In this document: positions 1 to 5,306 of the stretch, in pieces
Layout of the letters: every line of letters starts with the position of its first letter
Numbering within the stretch: the first letter of the stretch is position 1
NCBI GenBank assembly: GCA_016872875.1
Contig: VGYW01000531.1
Span: 1 to 5,306 of the forward strand
Reading direction: 5' to 3'
DNA from: Planctomycetota bacterium
Lineage (GTDB): Bacteria; Planctomycetota; PUPC01; DSUN01
DNA: 5,306 bases
The notes under the pieces: model-generated
Told to the model about the DNA's origin: nothing
Seen by the model: only the letters and a program-made list of their open reading frames with translations
Database searches by the model: none
Made by a program: the position numbers and the translations under genes

Positions 1-171
1 GTCGGAGTTTTCAGAGGCATTGGGGGATAGGCCGAAGGGCTTCAGAGTGGGGCAGGGATAGCCCCGAAGGGCCATCCCCGCTCCGGCCCTTCGGCCACAC
101 CCCAGCCGGCTATCCCTGGCGGGTTGCTCTCCAGCAGAGCCCGCGTCCGTTTCACCGGCCGGGTGCATCAT
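1..171 (-). CDS. Possible small or partial ORF through the palindromic repeats, doubtful
   Basis: AAGGAG (183-178) sits six bases before ATG at 171, with a second ATG directly after it. The frame then has 57 codons without a stop and runs off the left edge. The start region MMHPAGETDAGSAGEQPARD is neither hydrophobic nor recognisable, and the rest is the translated palindromic repeat, ending LSPNASENSD at the edge. Against coding: 17 of 57 codons end in A or T, whereas the neighbouring large gene is almost entirely G/C at wobble positions. The -10 box of a strong promoter covers the start codons, and a stop-free run of this length is not rare in GC-rich DNA. It could be a short peptide, the start of a longer gene, or an accidental frame in a structured RNA. 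No function can be assigned. Confidence 0.25.
   Translation of the reverse strand, partial: MMHPAGETDAGSAGEQPARDSRLGCGRRAGAGMALRGYPCPTLKPFGLSPNASENSD
23..118. repeat. Cluster of palindromic repeat modules (GGGATAG…CCGAAGGGC)
   Basis: One module appears three times: GGGATAGGCCGAAGGGC at 24-40, GGGATAGCCCCGAAGGGC at 55-72, and an inverted, interrupted copy at 86-117 (GCCCTTCGG … CCGGCTATCCC). Perfect inverted pairs follow from this: 53-63 with 108-118 (11 bp), 64-73 with 85-94 (10 bp, nested inside the first), and 31-40 with 86-95 (10 bp, an alternative partner). The position, between genes and downstream of an operon, and the modular palindromes resemble REP/BIME-type dispersed elements of other bacteria. 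I cannot tell whether other copies exist in this genome. It could instead be part of a structured RNA. Confidence 0.7.
52..81 (-). other. 13-bp RNA hairpin with cUUCGg tetraloop
   Basis: Read on the minus strand, bases 81-69 pair with 64-52 around the loop TTCG (68-65). All 13 positions pair, with two G-U wobbles (79 with 54, and 73 with 60). The closing pair C69-G64 makes the exceptionally stable C(UUCG)G tetraloop. The plus strand gives CGAA in the loop and loses the wobbles, so the minus strand is the more plausible RNA strand. No T-run follows on either strand, so it does not look like an intrinsic terminator. It uses the same bases as the nested 53-63/108-118 and 64-73/85-94 pairings, so the two folds exclude each other. 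Confidence 0.65.
119..144 (-). other. Hairpin abutting the palindromic cluster
   Basis: On the minus strand GCGGG (144-140) pairs with CCCGC (123-119) and CTCT (139-136) with AGAG (130-127). The loop is GCTGG and there is a three-base bulge (CAA, 126-124). It begins about 16 bases after the predicted transcription start near 160 and ends exactly where the 118-108 repeat arm begins, so the two structured blocks touch. No T-run follows. It may be the first domain of a structured transcript, or only an incidental inverted repeat in GC-rich DNA. Confidence 0.45.
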
Positions 172-195
172 AGGCAACTCCTTACTTGGTGTCAA
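167..195 (-). promoter_or_regulatory. Near-consensus sigma70-type promoter, firing leftward
   Basis: On the minus strand, TTGACA (195-190, a perfect -35) is followed after exactly 17 bases by TATGAT (172-167, five of six matches to TATAAT). The predicted start is near 160. It lies 108 bases downstream of the secreted gene's stop and points away from it, so it would transcribe the hairpins at 144-52 and whatever lies beyond the left edge. The -10 box shares its bases with an ATGATG that could be a start codon, and the spacer holds AAGGAG. The site is therefore either a promoter or a translation start on a read-through transcript, and one of the two matches may be coincidence. Sequence only; promoter preferences of this organism are unknown. 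Confidence 0.55.
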
Positions 196-302
196 GAGTT
201 CTCCGTTTTCGGTGCCGAGCGTGGTCGGATTTCGAATCTCCCGCATTTCCCGCCGGCGATTGGTGAGAAATGTGGGCCAGTGCCGCGAGAGGCGCCAGAT
301 GC
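196..302. other. Intergenic spacer downstream of the secreted gene, nothing recognised
   Basis: This 107-base stretch lies between the TAG of the secreted gene and the -35 box. It has several A/T runs (for example GTTTTC near 207 and GATTTCGAATC near 230) and is less GC-rich than the genes. I found only very short inverted repeats, no terminator-like hairpin with a T-run in the leftward direction, and no ribosome-binding site with a start codon. Transcription from the operon may therefore continue into the structured region at 160-52. Confidence 0.5.
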
Positions 303-2939
303 CTACAGCCCGCCACCAGCAGTGGCTGCGCTGGCGGCAGCTTCAAAGAGGGCCACACGCCGCTTCTCCCAACCCGAGGCGGGCCAGGAGATGTAGGTCT
401 CGGGCGAGAGCTCGTGGAGCATCAGGCGGTGCCAGCGGGTGCGCTCGTCGAGGACCTCCTGGAGCTTTGGCGCAAGCTCGGGGGGCAGCGGCGAGGGCTG
501 TTGGGTCAGGAGCTTTTCGAGGAAGATGCGGGCCTCGCACTCCTGGACGTTTTCGCGCATCATCTGATAGCGGGCGGTGGGCGCGGGGCCGTTCGGGCCG
601 GGGTAGAGGAGCTGGCCGGAGTAGATGCCGAGGTTGCCCTCGCTGGTGGAGGGGAAGCGGCCGTACATGGTGTGGGTGAGCTTGCCGCTGGGGTCTTTGA
701 CGGGCCAGAAGTCGGCGCCGATCTGGCCGAGGCCGCGGCGGTCGGCCAGGAGGGCCTGCTCGGGGGCGGTGCGGAACTGTGCGATGGGGCAGGCGTCGAA
801 GAGGCCGCGGTCGAGCCAGGTGCGCAGGCTGGGGTTGGCGGGGAACTTCCAGCCGTAGGGGCGGCGGGTCGCGGGGTCCCAGTTGTCCCACCCGCCCCAG
901 ACGTTGGCCTGGAGGAGGATGGGGACGGCTCCGCCCTTGTAGGGGAGCGTGTCGTTGCGGAGCGGGGGATGGCGGTTGGCCTGCCAGCCGAGGTCGGGGG
1001 CGACCTCGTGGAAGGCGCCCACGGTCGCCTCGTCGGGCTGGCGGTCGGCGCAGTAGCCGAGGAGGAGGGCGTCGGCGAGGCCGCGCTTGGCCAGCCGCTC
1101 GCGCAGGCCGGCGAGCACGGGCTTCCAGAAGGCCGCGGCCTCGGGCGTACCGTGCTTTGGGCCGTCGGCGTTGGAGACCTTGCCCGTCGCGGGGTCGAGC
1201 ACGGAGATGCGCGGGAACGCCCGCCGCAGGTGCGCGGGGACGCTGACGTGCATGCACGAGTCCCACACCCCCGCCACGACGAAGCGGGGCTTGCCCATGT
1301 GCTTGAGGGCCAGGTCGAGATAGGTCTCCACGTTGCGAAAGTCGGGGCGGTAGCCGCCGTCGGGCTCCTTTGTCCAGAGGACGAGGGACTGCTCGTTCCC
1401 GTACTGGCTCTCGGCGCCGAGAGGGAGGTAGAGCACCTTTGGGCCGAGCTTGCCCACCCACTCGAGGCTCTTCGCCACGAGCCGGCAGTGCTCGGGCGAC
1501 CAGAGCGGGGCGCCGTAGTGGAGCGCCACGGCCTCCGGCGACTGGATCATCGCCATCCAGTAGGCGTAGTCGGGAGGGTCGGGGAGGGTCCAGGCGACAA
1601 CTTTCAGCTCGATGGGCACCTTGATTGGCTCTTGGCCATCTGCGGAGATGGTGAGCGAGCCGCGGTAGTCGCCCGGCGCCGCGTCCTTCGGGACCTCGGC
1701 AACGACCCAGATGGGCTGAAGCGCTCCGGGGGTCAGGGCGCGGGGCACGGAGGCCCCGCCCACAGTGGCCGTGAGCGGCACCTCATCGGGCGGGGATTCG
1801 GCGAGTGCGTCGTCGCGCAGGCGCGGAAGGAGGCCCCACTGGATGGCGCCCCAGTCGTAGATGCCGCCCCAGCGCGAGGCCCGCGGGGCGTCGAAGCGGC
1901 CGAACCAGGCCTGGACGGCCTCGGCGGGCAGCTTCGCGCCGTTCGGCCCGATGAACTCGCCGAGCTTGCCCCGCAGGCCCTTCAGCGGCTTGTCGCTGCC
2001 CACGACGACGCGGCCCGAGGCGCAGCCGTTCCGCGGCGCCACAAGTGCGATTGGGCGCAGCGGCTCGTTCGGGTCGCCCCACGAAACATCGTAGACCTCC
2101 TCCGCGACGTTTGTGTTCCAGACCTGGAGCCCGGCGGGGCGGGCGACGTTCGGCACGACGCCGTCGGGCTTCTCCGCCTGAAGGCAGAGCTCGACGAGTC
2201 CGCACGTGGCCCACTCGGGCCAGGCGGTGGCGAAGACGTCGGGATAGGGCGCCGCGTGAATCTCAAGGGCCAGGACGTTTGTGCCCTTTCGCAGGAGAGC
2301 GGCTGGGACGGGCACGGCGTCGAGCCGCCGCGGGCGGTGCGCGTAGGACTCCTTCGCGATGACCTTCTCGTCGGCGTACCAGCCCCAGGGCTTGCCGTCG
2401 GGCCGGAGGTAGACGCCGAGCGGGTAAATCTCGGCCGGGCAGCCGGGCTCAAGCCTGCCCGCGGGCAGGTGGGTGCGGGCCAGCTCCTTGCCGTTGAGGT
2501 AGACGACCGCCCCGCCCCGGACCGCAAGGCTGAGGGAGAGGGGCGCGGGGTCAGTGACCGCGAACTTGCCGCGCAGGCTGAGCTGGCGGAGGTAGGCTGA
2601 GCCGGCCCCGCCGCGAGCCCGGAAGTCCCATTCGCCGCTGACCCACTTGGCGGCGAAGTGGCGCCGCGCCCAGCCGGAGTCGTCGAACTCGGGCGAGGTC
2701 CAGCCCTCGGGCGGATAGAGGGTGAGGAAGCGGAAGTCCGGCTGGTCGGGCAGCTTGGCGTTGCGGCCCGTGAGCCGCCGCTCCTTGAGGCCCTCCTTTG
2801 TCTGGACCAGCGGCGCGTTCCAGGAGTAGAGCGCGCGCCAGGGGCTTCGGCCATCGAGGACCGCGTGCGGGCCTTCGGCGGCCCTGCCCATCGCGAATGC
2901 CCACAGAGTTGAGGCCAGAACAAGGGACGGCTTCGACAT
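303..2939 (-). CDS. Secreted GH123/DUF4091-like multidomain protein, catalytic Glu apparently replaced
   Basis: This is a complete 878-residue protein with ATG at 2939, a Shine-Dalgarno AGGAG 11 bases upstream, and TAG at 305-303. Residues 1-20 form a signal peptide (K3, hydrophobic LVLASTLWAFAM, likely cleavage after A20), so it is exported; no lipobox is seen. About 66-255 is a galactose-binding-like beta-sandwich with FDDSGW (85-90), VVYLNG (145-150) and GTNVLALEIH (219-228). About 262-450 is the GH123-type beta-sandwich, with APGDYRGSLTI (421-431) and VPIELKVVAWTLP (441-453). About 457-775 is the presumed TIM barrel. The C-terminal helical part has YPGPNGPAPTARYQMMRENV (779-798), resembling the DUF4091 signature. 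Where relatives show Asp-Glu-Pro, this protein reads CADRQPDE (630-637), so the acid may be Arg633. A shifted D636-E637 pair is an alternative. It probably acts on or binds a glycan outside the cytoplasm, alongside the upstream gene product. The family call is firm; activity is uncertain. Confidence 0.9.
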   Translation of the reverse strand: MSKPSLVLASTLWAFAMGRAAEGPHAVLDGRSPWRALYSWNAPLVQTKEGLKERRLTGRNAKLPDQPDFRFLTLYPPEGWTSPEFDDSGWARRHFAAKWVSGEWDFRARGGAGSAYLRQLSLRGKFAVTDPAPLSLSLAVRGGAVVYLNGKELARTHLPAGRLEPGCPAEIYPLGVYLRPDGKPWGWYADEKVIAKESYAHRPRRLDAVPVPAALLRKGTNVLALEIHAAPYPDVFATAWPEWATCGLVELCLQAEKPDGVVPNVARPAGLQVWNTNVAEEVYDVSWGDPNEPLRPIALVAPRNGCASGRVVVGSDKPLKGLRGKLGEFIGPNGAKLPAEAVQAWFGRFDAPRASRWGGIYDWGAIQWGLLPRLRDDALAESPPDEVPLTATVGGASVPRALTPGALQPIWVVAEVPKDAAPGDYRGSLTISADGQEPIKVPIELKVVAWTLPDPPDYAYWMAMIQSPEAVALHYGAPLWSPEHCRLVAKSLEWVGKLGPKVLYLPLGAESQYGNEQSLVLWTKEPDGGYRPDFRNVETYLDLALKHMGKPRFVVAGVWDSCMHVSVPAHLRRAFPRISVLDPATGKVSNADGPKHGTPEAAAFWKPVLAGLRERLAKRGLADALLLGYCADRQPDEATVGAFHEVAPDLGWQANRHPPLRNDTLPYKGGAVPILLQANVWGGWDNWDPATRRPYGWKFPANPSLRTWLDRGLFDACPIAQFRTAPEQALLADRRGLGQIGADFWPVKDPSGKLTHTMYGRFPSTSEGNLGIYSGQLLYPGPNGPAPTARYQMMRENVQECEARIFLEKLLTQQPSPLPPELAPKLQEVLDERTRWHRLMLHELSPETYISWPASGWEKRRVALFEAAASAATAGGGL

Positions 2940-2950
2940 GCTGAGGTGCT

Positions 2951-2955
2951 CTCCT
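2951..2955 (-). promoter_or_regulatory. Shine-Dalgarno of the secreted GH123-like gene, overlapping the upstream stop codon
   Basis: The minus strand reads TAGGAGAGCACCTCAGCATG. AGGAG (2955-2951) starts inside the TAG stop of the upstream gene (2956-2954) and lies 11 bases before the ATG at 2939. The spacing is slightly long but the match is good, and it fixes the start codon. A ribosome terminating on the upstream gene covers this site, which is the usual arrangement for translational coupling. The 14-base gap has no room for a separate promoter or terminator. Confidence 0.8.
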
Positions 2956-5306
2956 ATGGTCGCTTGATGATCAACTCAGCCAGGGCGCGGCGCAGTTCCG
3001 TGAGCTGCCAAGCTTCGAGCTTGCTGAAGACGAGCGCATCGGCGTTGTCGGCGCCGGCCCCCGCCGTGGCGCCTGCCGTGATCGGAAGTGCTCGGAGGAC
3101 CATGACGCGGAGTTGCTCGCGGTTGAGCCTGTAGCGTTGAGCAACGAGGTTGAGGTATTCGGCTATCTGCTGCCCTTCGCGGAGGGCTTTGAGGCGGAGG
3201 TCGGCCACGCAGGGCACTCCGAAGCGGGCGCCCGTGGCGAGGAGGGCGTTGCCGCCGACGGCTTGGTCGCCGATGTCGAGCGCCTTGTCGTTGCCCATCG
3301 CCTGCCAGGGGAGGGCGGCGGAGGCGCCATTGAGGAAGGCGTGCAGGACCCAGGCCACGGAGCCGAGGTTCGAGGCAGTGTCGGGATTGGCCGAGCCGTA
3401 GACGCGGAGCTCGAGCGGCGCCTCGCGGGCAAGGGTCTGGCAGCGGCGGACCATCGGCGGGGAGCTGAACGCCCCTGTGCCGAAGTAGGCCGTGTTCACG
3501 ATGCCGTCGAGGATGCGGCCCTGCCATTCGGGACGCGAGATGTCAGCGCGGACGACCCACTGCTTCTCCTCGCCCGGCCGGCGGCCATCGGTCCATAGGC
3601 CGCAGAAGTGCTGGAGGGCCAGCCAGTCGTCCCAGTGGTACGGCTCGTCGGTGGTCCACCACATGTTCACGCCGTATTGAATGCGATGGGTGTTCTTGCC
3701 GACGAAGAGGCACTGGGCCTCGGTCTGCGCCCAGCCCTTCTGGCGGAAGTGCTCGATGAACTGGCGCTGGACGGCGCGGAAGGCGTCGCGGTAGCCCTGG
3801 CTCAGCGCGTCGCCGATGTAGGGGGCTGTGAGGTAGTGGGCGAGAAGGTGCTTCGGGTCGTCGCCCTTTCCGGGCCAGTAGCCCTGGTAGTTGTAGGTCT
3901 GCTTTGTGAGGGGCGTGGGCCAGGAGTCGAAGAATGGCAGCGAGAGTGCCTCGATGGGCACGCCGGCACGGCGGCAGTCCTTGAACGCCTCGCCGGAGAG
4001 GAGCGGCCCGGCGTCGCGGTCGTAGTCGTCCCACAGCACGCGGATTTCCTTGCCGGCTCCTTCGAGCTTGGGGCGCCAGCCGCGGTAGAAGAGCACGCAG
4101 CGGTGGTCGTGGGCGAGGCGATAGTAGTCGTGCAGGCCCTTCGGCGCATCGTAGGTGTTGAGTTGCGGCCAGAAGCAGAGCTTGTCGGGCAATGCGAAGT
4201 CGAGGACCTCCAGCTCGATGGGGAGCGAGAGCGATTCATCCCCGATGGCCACCTTGACAGCGCCCTTGTGGAGGCCAGCCGTGGCGTCCTTCGGGATATG
4301 GATGTCGAGCGTCAGGCTCTGGTTCGCCTGTTTGGGCAGCTTTCGGAGGGGATCGGGGACATCGAAGCTCGCTCCGGGCACGAGCGGGACGCAGTAGGCC
4401 GGCTGCCACTTTCCGTCTTTGTTCCGCGCATACCAATTCGTGAAGATTTCCACTTGGCCGATGGGAATGGCCGCGGAGACCTTGATCTCTCTCAGTCCCG
4501 CGCCCGTAAGGTTCTCGACGACGAATTGTGCCGCAACGGTTTCGCCGCGCGCGCCGGAGATGCGAATGGCTTCTCCGCCTGGGGCCGCGTCGCCGCAGAG
4601 GGGCAGGGCTGTCTGTGGGCAGAGCTTCACGAGGGCGGGGCAGGCGCGAATGCGGAACTTCGCCGTCTTTGGCGGCTCCGAACCAGGCATACGCGGCTCG
4701 GCCAGGCGGAGCGCCGGCGGCTCGGCGAGAGCCGCCGAAGCCGCGGCCACAAGCTCCGTGGCCTCCGACGCCTTGCCGCCGGGCGACACCGCGACGATCT
4801 CGATCTTGCTCCGGGCCGAGGGCTTCAGGCCGTCGAGGCAGAAGACCGTCGGGCCGTCGGAGCCCGGGTGCCGCACCTGCCGACGCGGGACAGGTTCGCC
4901 GTCGAGCCTGAGCCGCCAGCAGAAGGTGTCTTTTGCCGGCTGAATCGTGATGCGCAGCGCGCCGGAGTCGAGGTGCGCGCGCTCCGGCGCCGGCTCGGCC
5001 GCCGCAACAGGCTTGGCGGGCGCGGCTCCAAGCGGCTCGCCAAGCTCGACCTCGACGTAGGGAGCTCTCCCCTCGGACTGGGCGCTGTGGAGCATGTTGT
5101 TGTGGAACGCGGGATTGCCGCCATCCATCACCGCCAGGCCGTCGGTGTCGCCGCAGGCCAACGCGTAGACCAGCTCGGGTGTGAGGGCGACGCTGAGCCA
5201 GCCGTCCTTGTGCTCCTGGCGTTCGGCCCACGTGGCGAGGCTGTTGCCGGAGGTCATGATGACGTCGCAGACCTGGGAGCCGGGCCACGCCCAGGGGCGG
5301 CGGGTC
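2954..5306 (-). CDS. GH123/DUF4091-like glycoside hydrolase family protein, N-terminus cut by window edge
   Basis: The frame ends at a TAG (2956-2954) and is open to the right edge, so the true start is outside. The first ATG in the window (5257) has no Shine-Dalgarno sequence, and the upstream codons (…WAWPGSQVCDVI) continue the domain, so I do not use it. Numbering from that Met, about 17-72 is an N-terminal module with DTDGLAVMDGGNP (37-49); about 98-170 looks fibronectin-III-like; about 200-355 is a beta-sandwich ending in a linker (LPIELEVLDFALPD, 345-358) typical of GH123/DUF4091 proteins. About 360-680 is the presumed TIM barrel, with WWTTDEP at 533-539; D537-E538 are the candidate catalytic pair, by analogy with the Asp-Glu pair of GH123 beta-N-acetylgalactosaminidases. 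LRLKALREGQQIAEYL (687-702) is the DUF4091-type C-terminal signature. The family assignment is confident; the substrate cannot be read. Export cannot be judged without the N-terminus. It is the upstream partner of the next gene, 14 bases away. Confidence 0.88.
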   Translation of the reverse strand, partial: TRRPWAWPGSQVCDVIMTSGNSLATWAERQEHKDGWLSVALTPELVYALACGDTDGLAVMDGGNPAFHNNMLHSAQSEGRAPYVEVELGEPLGAAPAKPVAAAEPAPERAHLDSGALRITIQPAKDTFCWRLRLDGEPVPRRQVRHPGSDGPTVFCLDGLKPSARSKIEIVAVSPGGKASEATELVAAASAALAEPPALRLAEPRMPGSEPPKTAKFRIRACPALVKLCPQTALPLCGDAAPGGEAIRISGARGETVAAQFVVENLTGAGLREIKVSAAIPIGQVEIFTNWYARNKDGKWQPAYCVPLVPGASFDVPDPLRKLPKQANQSLTLDIHIPKDATAGLHKGAVKVAIGDESLSLPIELEVLDFALPDKLCFWPQLNTYDAPKGLHDYYRLAHDHRCVLFYRGWRPKLEGAGKEIRVLWDDYDRDAGPLLSGEAFKDCRRAGVPIEALSLPFFDSWPTPLTKQTYNYQGYWPGKGDDPKHLLAHYLTAPYIGDALSQGYRDAFRAVQRQFIEHFRQKGWAQTEAQCLFVGKNTHRIQYGVNMWWTTDEPYHWDDWLALQHFCGLWTDGRRPGEEKQWVVRADISRPEWQGRILDGIVNTAYFGTGAFSSPPMVRRCQTLAREAPLELRVYGSANPDTASNLGSVAWVLHAFLNGASAALPWQAMGNDKALDIGDQAVGGNALLATGARFGVPCVADLRLKALREGQQIAEYLNLVAQRYRLNREQLRVMVLRALPITAGATAGAGADNADALVFSKLEAWQLTELRRALAELIIKRP

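Noticed and set aside
52..81. The strong hairpin as an intrinsic terminator of the operon
   Set aside because: No T-run follows on either strand, and it lies over 200 bases past the stop codon.
124..396. A 90-codon plus-strand frame across the left tail and into the secreted gene
   Set aside because: Its start has no convincing ribosome-binding site, its 3' third is antisense to a real gene, and the product shows no motif.
343..1461. A 372-codon alternative minus-strand frame inside the secreted gene
   Set aside because: The product is Arg/Pro/Ala-rich low complexity, typical of an out-of-frame reading of GC-rich coding DNA, and there is no frameshift in the real frame that would require it.
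270..2600. A 776-codon open frame on the plus strand, antisense to the secreted gene
   Set aside because: Its codons lie exactly opposite those of the real gene, so stops would need TTA, CTA or TCA in the sense strand, all rare at this GC content. The product is Val/Gly/Glu/Leu-rich without domains, while the minus-strand protein has a signal peptide and family motifs.
5255..5257. ATG as the start of the DEP-containing protein
   Set aside because: No Shine-Dalgarno sequence precedes it, the frame is open to the edge, and upstream residues (WAWPGSQVCDVI) look like part of the same domain.
4236..5288. A 350-codon minus-strand frame overlapping the DEP-containing gene
   Set aside because: Arg/Gly-rich shadow with no recognisable motif; the overlapping frame carries continuous family features to the window edge.

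Overview
The window is GC-rich and reads almost entirely on the minus strand. It holds two adjacent large genes, each encoding a multidomain protein of the GH123 / DUF4091 glycoside-hydrolase-like type, followed by a 302-base non-coding or weakly coding tail at the left edge. Wobble positions are almost all G or C: in a 20-codon sample at 963-1020, 19 are G/C. The architecture (carbohydrate-binding-like N-terminus, beta-sandwich, TIM-barrel-like core, DUF4091-like C-terminus) and the pairing of two such proteins fit a polysaccharide-degrading bacterium of the Planctomycetota/Verrucomicrobiota/Lentisphaerota type or a similar uncultivated high-GC lineage. That placement is inference from protein style and composition; no taxonomic marker is present.

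Layout in the direction of transcription (right to left): 5306-2954 is the 3' part of a first gene whose start lies beyond the right edge. Its TAG stop overlaps the Shine-Dalgarno sequence of the second gene, which starts 14 bases later and runs 2939-303. The two genes are therefore very probably one translationally coupled transcription unit. The second protein has a clear signal peptide. The first keeps an Asp-Glu-Pro motif where GH123-type catalytic acids are expected. In the second the equivalent motif seems to read Asp-Arg, so one partner may be an active enzyme and the other a diverged or non-catalytic one.

The left tail (1-302) is the least ordinary part. On the minus strand it carries a near-consensus sigma70-type promoter (TTGACA, 17 bases, TATGAT; 195-167). 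Immediately downstream are a hairpin (144-119) and a palindromic repeat cluster (118-23). The cluster includes a 13-bp stem closed by a cUUCGg tetraloop, with a mutually exclusive longer-range fold. The same DNA also contains AAGGAG-6-ATGATG opening a reading frame that stays open to the window edge. The promoter's -10 box and the start codons occupy the same bases, so the two readings compete: a structured RNA or leader made from this promoter, or a small or partial protein gene read from an upstream transcript. I favour the RNA or repeat reading. No tRNA, rRNA, CRISPR array, transposase or convincing intrinsic terminator was seen.
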